64,000 bases of DNA from Eubacterium sp. 14-2. Lineage in GTDB: Bacteria; Bacillota; Clostridia; Lachnospirales; Lachnospiraceae. Numbering within the stretch: the stretch's first letter is position 1; every line of letters begins with the position of its first letter. Shown piece by piece: positions 10,312-18,733 of this stretch. Below the pieces are notes generated by a model that was not told the origin of the DNA, did no database searches, and saw only the letters and a list, made by a program, of their open reading frames with translations. The translations under genes were made by a program, and so were the position numbers. The stretch is taken from positions 566,911-630,910 of the forward strand of contig NZ_KE159567.1 in assembly GCF_000403845.2 (NCBI RefSeq), written 5' to 3'.

Positions 10312-10464
10312 GTGAAAACCGACTGTTCCAGAAAAGAGGTTTTGGCAGGAAAGAGACAACAGGTACAACCAGCAGTACATAAAATGTACAAAGGAGCAGG
10401 AGGAATTTATGGAACATGCAGCAAAACAGTTCAGGCTTGGGTCTGCTTCTGTAATAATCTGTGA
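10312..10464 (+). CDS. Possible 50-residue early protein (GTG start)
   Basis: First frame after the rightward promoter: GTG at 10312, nine bases after AGGAGG, encoding about 50 residues (MKTDCSRKEVLAGKRQ...). It overlaps the next small gene out of frame by 56 bases. Early regions of such elements commonly carry small basic DNA-binding proteins, but I do not recognise a family. Its ribosome site is convincing; coding status is uncertain. Confidence 0.4.
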   Translation: MKTDCSRKEVLAGKRQQVQPAVHKMYKGAGGIYGTCSKTVQAWVCFCNNL

Positions 10465-10591
10465 CGACCAATGTGTTTCCGAAGCGGAAGCAGAGGAAAT
10501 CATAAAGGATCTGGCTGAAAGGATAAAGCCTTATATGGTGAAAACAGCCATGAAGGATAAAGTTTTATATGATGAAAACAGCCATAGATGA
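10409..10591 (+). CDS. Small acidic hypothetical protein
   Basis: 60 residues beginning MEHAAKQFRLG with a helical Glu/Ala-rich middle (SEAEAEEIIKDLAERIKPY). CAGGAGG lies five bases before the ATG. It overlaps the preceding GTG frame and precedes the late regulator by about 80 bases, so it belongs to the early operon driven by the operator-controlled promoter. No family recognised. Confidence 0.55.
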   Translation: MEHAAKQFRLGSASVIICDDQCVSEAEAEEIIKDLAERIKPYMVKTAMKDKVLYDENSHR

Positions 10592-10674
10592 AATCATCTG
10601 AATGAAGCGGACAGACAGAGTATGGAAAGTGGAAAAGCGGAGCGGGAAATCAGAAAGAAACAGGAGGGATTACA

Positions 10675-11091
10675 TTGGATAAGGGAATATTATCGGAATA
10701 CATGGATGCCTGTGCAATGATAAAAGAAACGGAGCAGGAAATCAGAAAATTAAGAGCCAGGAAAACGGAAACGGTAGAAGATGTTGTGAGGGGAAGCAAT
10801 GGGAGTTTTCCCTACCAGCCCCGGAATTTTCATATATCAGGAACCGTTTCCGGAAGCGGAACGGAACGAAAGGTCCGCAGACAGGAACAGATTTTAGAGG
10901 AACGGAAGGAGCGGGCTGAGGAGATAAAAACAGAGACGGAATCCTAGATGAATACCATTCCCATGCGGATGCAGCGTATTATAAAATATAAGATTTTTGA
11001 AGGAATGTCATGGGAAGAGGCAGCGGTAAAAATTGGAAGAAGGGCCACAGGAGAAGGAATAAGGAAAGAATTTGAAAGGTTTTTTGCCTGA
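10675..11091 (+). pseudogene. Sigma-like late regulator interrupted by an in-frame TAG
   Basis: Starts at TTG 10675 after AGGAGGG. The first 90 codons give a helical protein of the sort found as small sigma-like/ArpU-type activators of Clostridial phages (ACAMIKETEQEIRKLRARK, then SFPYQPRNFHISG). A single TAG at 10945-10947 interrupts the frame, and the same frame continues through ATG 10948 for 47 more codons (NTIPMRMQRIIKYKIFEG, then MSWEEAAVKIGRRATGEG), which is the helix-turn-helix end of that family. Whole length would be about 138 residues, normal for such regulators. The two halves may be a broken gene, an amber read-through product, or two coupled proteins (TAG directly followed by ATG). 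Confidence 0.7.
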
Positions 11092-11096
11092 GAAGT

Positions 11097-11154
11097 CGGG
11101 TGTCGGAAGCTGGGACGGAAATGTCCGGCCAGTTACCGGCACCCGTCCTGTTTT
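11097..11154 (+). terminator. Terminator of the early operon
   Basis: CGGGTGTCGG (11097-11106) pairs, with one G-T wobble-type mismatch, with CCGGCACCCG (11136-11145), followed by TCCTGTTTT. It separates the regulatory genes from the tail operon. Confidence 0.6.
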
Positions 11155-11180
11155 CTCCTGCTCCATAAAAAATAAAAGTT

Positions 11181-11225
11181 TGTCCGCTCTGTCCTGATTG
11201 TCCATGTTTGGGGTGCTAATATGAT
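11181..11225 (+). promoter_or_regulatory. Candidate late promoter with phased TGTCC repeats
   Basis: TGTCC occurs at 11181, 11190 and 11199, exactly nine bases apart. The last copy is part of a possible -35 (TTGTCC 11198-11203), followed after 16 bases by TATGAT (11220-11225). The sigma-like regulator just upstream is the natural candidate to act here. The stretch up to 11362 contains no gene. Confidence 0.55.
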
Positions 11226-11362
11226 ACTAAGCCATGGAAGATACACATGGCAGTACCGTTCCTTAGCGGTATGTTACCGGGCGCGCCGGGCAGTGGAGGG
11301 AGGTGAACGGAAAAAGATATGAAACATGGAAAGCAGAAAGATGAAGTAAGAGGTGTGCAGTA

Positions 11363-11809
11363 ATGATTAATACCGTCATTGAGTCACTCAGCAGTTCCCT
11401 GAATGCTGAATTTGGCAGTAATTATGAAATATACAGGGAAATGACAGAACAGGAATTAAAGGAACGCAGTTTTCTGATATCCTGTCTGAGTTCCGGTTCC
11501 AGGCCCTTTCCGGGGAAACAGTATTTCCGGGAAAATCTCTTTGGTATCCGGTATGCTCCCAAACGGGAAGGACGGGAGAGGGAAGAATGCAGTGCAGTGG
11601 CAGAGCGTCTCTTTTCATGTCTGGAATACCTGACTGTGGAGGGCAGAACCATAAGGGGAACCGGAATGAAATACGAGATTACGGAAGGAATCCTGAATTT
11701 CATGGTAAATTATAACCTGTTTGTCTGCAGGAATGGTGAGGGAATTCCTGCAATGGAGGAGATTTCAGGAGAAATTTCAGCAAAAGAACAGGGGAAAAAT
11801 CAGGTGTGA
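11363..11809 (+). CDS. Phage tail terminator-like protein (DUF6838)
   Basis: 148 residues. The opening (MINTVIESLSSSLNAEFGSNYEIY...) and the central SFLISCLSSGSRPFPGKQYFR match the DUF6838 family, thought to be the tail terminator that caps the growing tube. In contractile phages this gene follows the head-tail connector genes and precedes the sheath; here it is the first gene of the late operon, which marks the point where head genes are missing. ATG 11363 is preceded by AAGAGGTG. Presence of the cap fits a particle that makes complete tails without heads. Confidence 0.8.
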   Translation: MINTVIESLSSSLNAEFGSNYEIYREMTEQELKERSFLISCLSSGSRPFPGKQYFRENLFGIRYAPKREGREREECSAVAERLFSCLEYLTVEGRTIRGTGMKYEITEGILNFMVNYNLFVCRNGEGIPAMEEISGEISAKEQGKNQV

Positions 11810-11854
11810 AGTATCATTCAGGAGAAATTTCAGCGAAAGGAAAGGTGAAGTACC

Positions 11855-12094
11855 ATGACAGGGAAGAACCGTTTACTGAAAAGATCGGACAACGGGAAAA
11901 TGAAATCAGAAGAAACAGAATCTGAGAAGCCTGAAAAGGCGGAAACCCTTTTCACAAAGGAGCAGCTGCTCCGGTCAGAACGGTTTCAGGACAGAAAGGA
12001 CCTGCTGAACGCCCTTCTGTCTCCGGAACAGCAGTATACCATGAAACAGGCAGAACAGAAAACAGAAGATTATATGAAAGGAAAGGTGAAATAA
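11855..12094 (+). CDS. Small conserved phage protein before the sheath gene
   Basis: 79 residues, charged, with the C-terminal pattern FTKEQLLRSERFQDRKDLL followed by NALLSPEQQYT and MKGKVK. I recall this small protein as a constant neighbour of the sheath gene in Clostridial contractile phages, of unknown function. Its stop is directly followed by the sheath ATG (one base gap), so translation is coupled. AGGTGAAG lies before its ATG. Confidence 0.65.
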   Translation: MTGKNRLLKRSDNGKMKSEETESEKPEKAETLFTKEQLLRSERFQDRKDLLNALLSPEQQYTMKQAEQKTEDYMKGKVK

Positions 12095-12095
12095 A

Positions 12096-13406
12096 ATGGC
12101 TTTAGGCGGAGGTACATTTATAACTCAGAACAGAGAACTTCCGGGAACTTATATCAATTTTGTTTCGGCAGCATCTGCAAATGCAGCTTTATCTGAGCGG
12201 GGAATTGCAACTATGCCGCTGGAACTGGACTGGGGGATTTCCGGTGAAGTATTTGAAGTGAGCAGCGAGGATTTCCGGGAGAACAGTATGGAGATTTTCG
12301 GTTATGACTACGGACATGATAAAATGAAAGGGCTGCGGGATCTGTTTTTGAATACCAGAATTCTGTATGGGTACAGGCTGAACGGAAACGGAACAAAGGC
12401 ATCCAATGATTATGGAGAAGCAGTCTGCAGCGGAGAGCGCGGAAATGACCTGAAAATTACGATTCAGGTAAATGCAGATGATGAATCTCTTTTTGATGTG
12501 AAGACCATACTGGGAATCGAAGTGGTGGATGAACAGACTGTTTCCGGGGCAGGAGAACTTGTTTCCAATGCGTATGTGAAATGGAAGCCGGAGGCAGCAC
12601 TGGCGCCGGCTGCGGCAGTGCCTCTCAAAGGAGGTACCAATGGTACGGTGGAAGGTGGTTCCTACCAGAACTATCTGGATAAAATTGAAGGTTATACCTA
12701 CAACACCATGGGAGCAGTCCTGGAGGATGAAGTCACAAAAGCCCTGTTTGTTTCTTTTGCGAAGCGTATGCGGGATGAAATGGGTGTGAAATTTCAGCTT
12801 GTTCTTCACGATTATGCAAAAGCAGATTACTGCGGTGTCATCAGTGTGAAAAATGAAACCACAGATGGAGAATGGAGTGGGGGAAGCCTTGTTTACTGGA
12901 CAACAGGGGCGCTGGCAGGATGTGAAGTGAACAGGAGCTGTCAGAACAGAATTTATGACGGAGAGTTTACGGTGAAGGCTGATTTTACACAGAACGATCT
13001 GAAAAAAGCCATTGGAACAGGTGAATTTGTATTCCACAAAGTGGGAGCAGATGTTCGGGTGTTAAAGGATATTAACACCATGGTTACTGTTTCTGATACT
13101 CAGGGTAATGTATTTAAGGAAAATCAGACTGTCCGGGTAATCGACCAGATTGGAAACGATATGGCTGTGCTGTTCAATACAAAATATCTGGGAGCTGTTC
13201 CAAACGACAATGCCGGACGGGTATCTCTTTGGTCCGATATTGTGTCCCATCACAGACAGCTGGAACAGATACGGGCAATTGAGAATTTTTCAGATGCGGA
13301 TGTGACTGTGCAGCAGGGTGCGGATAAAAAAAGCGTGGTAGTGTCCGACGCGGTGACCGTTGTAAATGCCATGGACAAATTATACATGGTCTGCACCATT
13401 ATGTAG
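12096..13406 (+). CDS. xkdK: Contractile tail sheath protein (XkdK-like)
   Basis: 436 residues. The N-terminal MALGGGTFITQNRELPGTYI and repeated beta-strand/Gly-rich composition are typical of XkdK-type sheath subunits, as is the C-terminal portion that includes VTVVNAMDKLYMVCTIM. Sheath subunits polymerise around the tube and contract to drive it through a target envelope. Slightly shorter than many phage sheaths but complete with family ends. Followed 17 bases later by the tube gene. The presence of a sheath makes this an R-type (contractile) particle. Confidence 0.93.
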   Translation: MALGGGTFITQNRELPGTYINFVSAASANAALSERGIATMPLELDWGISGEVFEVSSEDFRENSMEIFGYDYGHDKMKGLRDLFLNTRILYGYRLNGNGTKASNDYGEAVCSGERGNDLKITIQVNADDESLFDVKTILGIEVVDEQTVSGAGELVSNAYVKWKPEAALAPAAAVPLKGGTNGTVEGGSYQNYLDKIEGYTYNTMGAVLEDEVTKALFVSFAKRMRDEMGVKFQLVLHDYAKADYCGVISVKNETTDGEWSGGSLVYWTTGALAGCEVNRSCQNRIYDGEFTVKADFTQNDLKKAIGTGEFVFHKVGADVRVLKDINTMVTVSDTQGNVFKENQTVRVIDQIGNDMAVLFNTKYLGAVPNDNAGRVSLWSDIVSHHRQLEQIRAIENFSDADVTVQQGADKKSVVVSDAVTVVNAMDKLYMVCTIM

Positions 13407-13423
13407 GAAAGGAGTGTTGAAGT

Positions 13424-13894
13424 ATGGGAAATGCAGTTATGAGCGCAAATGACGCCATATATGGGGGCCTTGCGGAGTGTTATATTACCATTGGCGCCCG
13501 GCGTTATAATTTTATGAGCATGACAAATTTTGAGAGCAAATGGGAAGTAAATATCACGGATGTGGCAATTCTTGGAAAAGTGGGAATGGGTCATAAAGCA
13601 GCCGGCGGAAAGGGAACCTGGAGCGGAACTGCCCATTATAACCAGTCCATATTCCGAAAGATGGCAGATGAATACCAGAAAACCGGAAGAATGCCTTATT
13701 TTGAGATTCAGGTAAGTAATGAGGATCCCGGAAGCAGCGCCGGACGTCAGACCATTACCCATCATGACTGTCTGTGTGACAGTTTCATACTGGCCAAATT
13801 TGAAGCCGGAGAGGAAATCATGGATGAAGAAATTTCCGGAACGTTTGAAAGCTGGGATATGCCGGAACAGTTCAGTGAGCTGAACGGATATTAA
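13424..13894 (+). CDS. xkdM: Tail tube protein (XkdM-like)
   Basis: 156 residues. Motifs SANDAIYGGLAECYITIGAR, SMTNFESKWEVNI and VAILGKVGMGHKAAGGKGTW are characteristic of XkdM-family tube proteins, which stack into the inner rigid tube. The gene follows the sheath in the universal sheath-tube order, with GGAGTG before the ATG. In related phages the chaperone gene follows immediately; here a lipoprotein cassette is inserted between. Confidence 0.93.
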   Translation: MGNAVMSANDAIYGGLAECYITIGARRYNFMSMTNFESKWEVNITDVAILGKVGMGHKAAGGKGTWSGTAHYNQSIFRKMADEYQKTGRMPYFEIQVSNEDPGSSAGRQTITHHDCLCDSFILAKFEAGEEIMDEEISGTFESWDMPEQFSELNGY

Positions 13895-13910
13895 AGGGAA
13901 AATTATACAC

Positions 13911-13939
13911 GTGACAAATTCTCCTGTATATGATAAAAT
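13911..13939 (+). promoter_or_regulatory. Private promoter of the moron lipoprotein
   Basis: GTGACA 13911-13916, 17-base spacer, TAAAAT 13934-13939, immediately downstream of the tube gene and about 33 bases before the lipoprotein ATG. It would allow expression while the tail operon is repressed. Confidence 0.7.
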
Positions 13940-13971
13940 TCAACTATCAATACAAAGGAGGAAGTAAAACT

Positions 13972-14655
13972 ATGAAAAAGAAAATTGCTGCATTATTACT
14001 GGGCATGGCAATGTGCCTGTCAGTAACTGCCTGCGGCGGAGGAAATGACAAGTCAGATAAAACGGAGGATACCGTCAAAACAGAGCAGAGTGAAGATTCC
14101 GCTTCAGATGCAGAAGACAGTGAGGAGACAAAGGAAGATGCGGCGTCTGATGACAAAGATAAGTCAGAAGATCCGGAGCAGGCAGGGGATGCCGGAGAAC
14201 AGGAAACACCGGAGGAGCCTGAGGAAGAGGAAAAGATTTATAATATCGGAGAAACTGCTACCTTAAAAGACTGGGATATTTCTGTAACAGATGTTCAGAT
14301 TGTGGAATCCATTGCAGCAGATTATGGTTCTTTCAGTCCGGATGAAGAAGGAAACAGATATGTACAGGTATTTGCGACAATTACCAATAACGGAAAGCAG
14401 GCAGGAAGTTTCCTTCCCATGATTGGAATGGGAGATGATGTGTCTGTAAAAGTTCTGTTTGGGGACGGATATGAATTTGCTTCTGTAAATTTACTGGGAT
14501 ACAGCAACGATCTTCATGATTCCAAAGTAAATCCGTTATCTTCCCAGACAGGGGAAATAGCATTTGATGTTCCGGAAACTGTGGCTTCTTCAGAGGAAGA
14601 ACTGCTGATACAGTTCAATTCCGGTAATGATTCCGTGAAATTTAAACTCAGATAA
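13972..14655 (+). CDS. DUF4352-type lipoprotein, moron in the tail operon
   Basis: 227-residue predicted surface lipoprotein. Signal peptide with lipobox SVTAC (Cys about residue 22), then an extreme acidic linker rich in Glu/Asp/Ser (about residues 25-100), then a beta-rich domain (NIGETATLKDWDISVTDVQI, later YVQVFATITNNGK) typical of DUF4352/immunoglobulin-like lipoprotein domains. Start chosen at ATG 13972 after AAAGGAGG; 14 further codons upstream lack a ribosome site. It is not a tail protein: it has its own promoter and terminator and interrupts the tube-chaperone pair. Such morons usually change the lysogen surface, for example to protect the host from the same particle; that role here is inference. 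Confidence 0.85.
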   Translation: MKKKIAALLLGMAMCLSVTACGGGNDKSDKTEDTVKTEQSEDSASDAEDSEETKEDAASDDKDKSEDPEQAGDAGEQETPEEPEEEEKIYNIGETATLKDWDISVTDVQIVESIAADYGSFSPDEEGNRYVQVFATITNNGKQAGSFLPMIGMGDDVSVKVLFGDGYEFASVNLLGYSNDLHDSKVNPLSSQTGEIAFDVPETVASSEEELLIQFNSGNDSVKFKLR

Positions 14656-14691
14656 TCTGGTCACGTGGACAGAAAATTGCATAACAGCAGT

Positions 14692-14723
14692 AAGAAGAGA
14701 GCCTGTTTTCAGGCTCTCTTCTT
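14692..14723 (+). terminator. Strong terminator of the moron cassette
   Basis: A perfect 14-bp stem (AAGAAGAGAGCCTG 14692-14705 with CAGGCTCTCTTCTT 14710-14723) around a TTTT loop. It is symmetrical and followed by only a short T stretch, so some late transcripts must pass it to reach the downstream tail genes. Confidence 0.85.
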
Positions 14724-14782
14724 CTATGGAAAATTCTTCCGGATTTCATTTAAAGATATATTCAGAAAGAGAGGATAAATTT

Positions 14783-15214
14783 ATGTCAAAATTCAGCAGA
14801 TTTATGAAAGAAAACAAATTTAACAGAGAAAATGGAACTTATGCGCCTACTTCCAGCTTAACCGATGAGACGGGAAAGCCGCTGGAATGGGAATTCAGGC
14901 ACGTTTCCTCCAAAGAAAACGAAGATCTGAGAGATTCCTGCACCATAGAGGTACAGGTAACAGGAAAACCGAACCTGTTTCGTCCCAGAGTAAATTCTTC
15001 TCAGTACCTGGTAAGGCTTATAGCCACTTCCACAGTATTTCCGGATTTGTATGATGCGGGCCTGCAGGATTCCTATGGTGTGAAAACGCCGGAAGATCTT
15101 GTGTATGCCCTTGTGGATGATCCTGGGGAATACCAGAGACTTGGAAGCTGGATTCAGAAATTCCAGGGATTTGACAAGGCCCTGGAAGAAAAGGTGAATG
15201 AGGCAAAAAACTGA
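14783..15214 (+). CDS. xkdN: Tail assembly chaperone (XkdN-like), frameshift to 15405
   Basis: 143 residues in the zero frame (SKFSRFMKENKFNRENGTYA..., LVRLIATSTVFPDLYDAGLQ), matching XkdN. Start at ATG 14783 after AGAGAGGA. The stop is preceded by the perfect slippery heptamer A AAA AAC (15205-15211) in the correct phase. A -1 shift continues through CTG 15211 for 64 codons to TGA 15403-15405 (LIEGGDWEANYVYYALHKL, then AFVIAAINIKTEND and a basic tail), producing a 207-residue product. This mirrors the lambda gpG/gpGT pair: both products coat the tape measure during tail assembly. The extension ends six bases before the tape measure start. Confidence 0.9.
   Translation: MSKFSRFMKENKFNRENGTYAPTSSLTDETGKPLEWEFRHVSSKENEDLRDSCTIEVQVTGKPNLFRPRVNSSQYLVRLIATSTVFPDLYDAGLQDSYGVKTPEDLVYALVDDPGEYQRLGSWIQKFQGFDKALEEKVNEAKN
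15205..15211 (+). promoter_or_regulatory. Programmed -1 frameshift site AAAAAAC
   Basis: The zero-frame codons read GCA AAA AAC TGA, so the heptamer A AAA AAC is in shift phase. The -1 frame is open for 64 codons to 15405 and encodes the expected extension of tail chaperones. There is no other start signal for that extension. Confidence 0.87.
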
Positions 15215-15410
15215 TTGAGGGAGGGGACTGGGAAGCAAACTATGTGTATTATGCCCTCCATAAGCTGCATATCACACCCTCCCGGTGGCTTGCGATGGAG
15301 GGGCAGGAAAAAGCATTTGTCATAGCAGCAATCAATATAAAGACAGAAAATGATAAAAAAGAGAGGAAAAAGGCCAAATCTCAGGCCAGGAGAAAAGGAA
15401 GGTGAAATAG

Positions 15411-18020
15411 TTGCTTCAGGCAGGAATTGAATTTCAGAATTATTTTACAACTATGCTGTATGACATTATGGATGCTGTGAATCTGTCCACAGCATCCATT
15501 TATAATATGCAGCATGCACTTAACAGTGCAACCGTTACAATTAACCAGGCGGCGGCTGCCATACAGGGGCTGGAAAGAGGGGCGGGAACCACATCTGCCC
15601 GGCCTTCGGATACACCGCCGGGAACCTGGCAGGCAGATAATCAGCGGGTGTTTACCGGTTCCGGGGAAGAACGGTATCAAATGGAAACAGCAGAATTAAA
15701 TCAGATGCTGGAACAGCTGGGCGATACCCAGGATGCCATTGCAAGGCAGGCATTCCGCGATTTTACATTTCCGCCGGAGGCTTTTCAGGATCTGAACAGT
15801 CTGGCGGCCAGAATATCCATTATGCGGGAACGTGTGCAGCAGATAGAGGACAATCCCCTGAATTTCGGCACAGATACTGCAAATATGGAACTGGAACGTC
15901 TGCGCAGTCAGCTGAGTCTGGCGCTGCAGCAGCAGAACAGGTTAAATGAAGCCGTGGACAATGCAGATGTTTCTGCTGCAGGTGCGGCATATCTGGGCCT
16001 GTCCCGCATCATAGGAAATACAGAGCGTTATGTGAGAGACACCGCAGATGGACAGGGGGAACTCAATCGGGAGACGGAGCAGGGGAAAGCCAGTGCAAAT
16101 GGAATGCTTAAAGCCGTAAAAGAAACCGTATCTCAGTATGCAACCCTGGACAATCTTTCAGCAGTTATGGATTTGTCAGATCAGATGATGGCTGTTGCCG
16201 CCCGCCTGGATATGATGAATGACGGACAGCAGAGCACAGAGGACTTACAGAACATGATTTTTCAGGCAGCAGAACGGTCCGGCGGTTCTTATCAGGGAAC
16301 TATGGCAGCAGTTTCGGATCTGGGCATTACGGCCGGCGGCGCCTTTTCCGGAAATGAGGAAATCGTGGCCTTTATGGAGCAGGTGAACAGGCAGCTTGCA
16401 GTTTCGGGAACAGGAGAAAGCGGGAGTGATGCGGTTCTGTCCCAGATTACCCAGGCCATGAGCTCAGGGACTCTGGGAGAAGGAGGATTTGATACTATTC
16501 TGAGTCAGGCTCCCGGCATGATACAGGCCATTGCCAGTTACATGGGACTTCCTGCAGAACAGTTAAGAAACCTGGCAGCGGAGGGAAGGATTACGGCCGA
16601 TATTGTGAAATCGGCCATGTTTGCGGCTACAGATGAGACCAATACAAAATTTGCAAGTATGCCCATGACGTTTGCTCAGATGCAGACTTCTTTTCAGAAT
16701 CATGCCCAGATGGCTTTCCAGCCGGTTCTGGAGCGTATCAATGAGCTTGCAAACAGTGCGGAATTTCAGGAATTTATAAATGGAATTATCAGCGGATTCT
16801 ATATGGTTTCCGGAGTGGTGCTCTGGATTATGGATCTGATGGCGGCGGCAGGAGGATTTATCGGGGATAACTGGTCGATGATTTCTCCGATTATTTATGG
16901 CGTTGTGGCAGCTTTGTCAGTTTATCTGCTTGTTGCCGGGATTGTTGCAGTCATCAATGGTGTGATTGCCATATCAGAGAGAATAAAAGCAGCGGCTCAG
17001 GGAATAGCAGCCACTGCAACAGAGATAGAAACAGCTGCTCAGCATGGATTGAATGCAGCTCTGGCAGCATGTCCACTTACATGGATTGTCCTGATGATTA
17101 TTGTGCTGATTATGATTATTTATGCAGTAGTTGCGGCTATAAATCATTTTGCGGGAACTTCCATATCAGCTACAGGTATTATCTGCGGAGCATTTGCAGT
17201 TGCTGGTGCATTTATTGGAAATCTGATTATCGGCATGATTAATTTTGTAATCGGTGTGTTTTGCCTGTTCTGGAATTTTATCGCAATGTTCGCAAACTTT
17301 TTTGGAAATGTGTTCAGTGATCCGGTAAATTCCATTGCAAGGCTGTTTTTTGATATGGCTGACTTTGTTCTGCAGATTCTGGAGACACTGGCATCGGCCA
17401 TAGATACGGTGTTTGGCTCAGATCTGGCCGGTACGGTTTCCGGATGGCGCGGTTCCCTGGAAGGATGGGTTGATAAAGAATTCGGCAAAGGGAAAGAAGT
17501 CATGAAAGAAATGAATCCGGAGGACTATTATCTTGACCGTCTGAAGTATGGAGATGCCTGGGATAAAGGATATGGTTTTGGACAGGGAACAGAGGGTACG
17601 ATTTCAGATTTACTGAATTCCGGGGGTGGACTGCCGGGACTGGATAATTTTCCAACGGAAATTCCACCATATGAAAGCGGCCCTGGTGGCGGCCCCGGCG
17701 GCGGCCTGGGCGGATGTCCTGGAGATAGTGTGGCTGACGGTCTCAACAGCAGCGGAACAACGGGAAACCTCGATGCCATTTCCGCGAATACCGGAGACAT
17801 GGCAGAGTCCATGAACATCACTCAGGAGGACCTGAAATATCTGCGGGATATAGCAGAGCAGGAGACGGTGAACCGGTTTACCACAGCCCAGATTAATATT
17901 GACCAGTCCGGCATGAAAAATACGGTAACCGGAACCAATGACCTGGAGGGTTTTGTTTCAGGGCTTACCGAAGCAGTGAATGAAGCAGTAATAAGCATAG
18001 CGGAAGGAGTGCATAGCTGA
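15411..18020 (+). CDS. Tail tape measure protein
   Basis: 869 residues starting at TTG 15411 after GGAAGGTG. Helical, Gln/Ala/Met-rich N-terminal half, then several very hydrophobic segments (about residues 490-640: [59 protein letters not shown]), then a Gly/Pro-rich stretch (about 750-775) and a helical end. This is the normal tape measure architecture: it sets the length of the tail and helps the tube cross the membrane. By the usual rough ratio of 0.15 nm per residue the tail would be about 130 nm. Its length and integrity indicate a functional particle. Confidence 0.92.
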   Translation: MLQAGIEFQNYFTTMLYDIMDAVNLSTASIYNMQHALNSATVTINQAAAAIQGLERGAGTTSARPSDTPPGTWQADNQRVFTGSGEERYQMETAELNQMLEQLGDTQDAIARQAFRDFTFPPEAFQDLNSLAARISIMRERVQQIEDNPLNFGTDTANMELERLRSQLSLALQQQNRLNEAVDNADVSAAGAAYLGLSRIIGNTERYVRDTADGQGELNRETEQGKASANGMLKAVKETVSQYATLDNLSAVMDLSDQMMAVAARLDMMNDGQQSTEDLQNMIFQAAERSGGSYQGTMAAVSDLGITAGGAFSGNEEIVAFMEQVNRQLAVSGTGESGSDAVLSQITQAMSSGTLGEGGFDTILSQAPGMIQAIASYMGLPAEQLRNLAAEGRITADIVKSAMFAATDETNTKFASMPMTFAQMQTSFQNHAQMAFQPVLERINELANSAEFQEFINGIISGFYMVSGVVLWIMDLMAAAGGFIGDNWSMISPIIYGVVAALSVYLLVAGIVAVINGVIAISERIKAAAQGIAATATEIETAAQHGLNAALAACPLTWIVLMIIVLIMIIYAVVAAINHFAGTSISATGIICGAFAVAGAFIGNLIIGMINFVIGVFCLFWNFIAMFANFFGNVFSDPVNSIARLFFDMADFVLQILETLASAIDTVFGSDLAGTVSGWRGSLEGWVDKEFGKGKEVMKEMNPEDYYLDRLKYGDAWDKGYGFGQGTEGTISDLLNSGGGLPGLDNFPTEIPPYESGPGGGPGGGLGGCPGDSVADGLNSSGTTGNLDAISANTGDMAESMNITQEDLKYLRDIAEQETVNRFTTAQINIDQSGMKNTVTGTNDLEGFVSGLTEAVNEAVISIAEGVHS

Positions 18021-18721
18021 TGGCAAAAAGCGGATATGAATTCTATCTGGGGAAACGTCTGCTTCCGGTTCCGCCGGAGCAGCTTCAGATGACATTCAAT
18101 AATGCAAATAAAACAGTAACTTTAATGAACGGGGAACAGGTGAATCTTCTGAAAAAACCGGAGCTGACAGACATTGAATTTGAATGTCTTCTGCCTCAGG
18201 TACGTTACCCCTTTGCAGTCTATAAATCGAAATTCAGAAAGGCAGATTATTTTACAGAATATTTTGAAGAACTGAAAAACAGCCGGAAAATAGTTCGATT
18301 TAAGGTTTACCGGAACTTACCCAATGGGAAACCGCTGTCTGGCGTTAATATGAAGGTATCCCTGGAGGAGTACAAAATAACCGAGAATGCCAAAGAAGGA
18401 AATGACCTGAAGGTAAAAATCAAACTGAAGCAGTATCGGCAGTTCGGAACAAAGACAGTTAAAATTTATAAACCTGCAAAAGATAAAAAGAAACGGAAGG
18501 CAACAGAGGACAGAATTCCGCGGGAAACGGAAAATTCTCCGGCGCCTTCCGCACCGCAGACTTATACTGTGGTAAAGGGAGACTGTCTGTGGGCTCTGGC
18601 AAGGCGTTTTTATGGGAATGGTTCTCTCTATACGGTGATTTATGAGGCCAATCGTTCCGTAATCGGGGGAAATCCTGATCTCATTTACCCTGGTCAGGTA
18701 CTGGTCATTCCGCCGGTGTAG
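18020..18721 (+). CDS. xkdP: LysM baseplate protein (XkdP-like)
   Basis: 233 residues. The first 150 carry the XkdP-type fold ([17 protein letters not shown] start), and the last 50 are one LysM domain ([19 protein letters not shown] ... [11 protein letters not shown]). The protein is thought to connect the tape measure to the baseplate hub and to bind peptidoglycan. Its ATG overlaps the tape measure stop by one base. Order tape measure-XkdP-XkdQ is conserved with PBSX. Confidence 0.92.
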   Translation: MAKSGYEFYLGKRLLPVPPEQLQMTFNNANKTVTLMNGEQVNLLKKPELTDIEFECLLPQVRYPFAVYKSKFRKADYFTEYFEELKNSRKIVRFKVYRNLPNGKPLSGVNMKVSLEEYKITENAKEGNDLKVKIKLKQYRQFGTKTVKIYKPAKDKKKRKATEDRIPRETENSPAPSAPQTYTVVKGDCLWALARRFYGNGSLYTVIYEANRSVIGGNPDLIYPGQVLVIPPV

Positions 18722-18733
18722 GAGGAAATGCAG

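Noticed and set aside
12189-13037. 282-codon minus-strand frame across the sheath gene
   Set aside because: Shadow of the sheath gene; no ribosome site, no domain.
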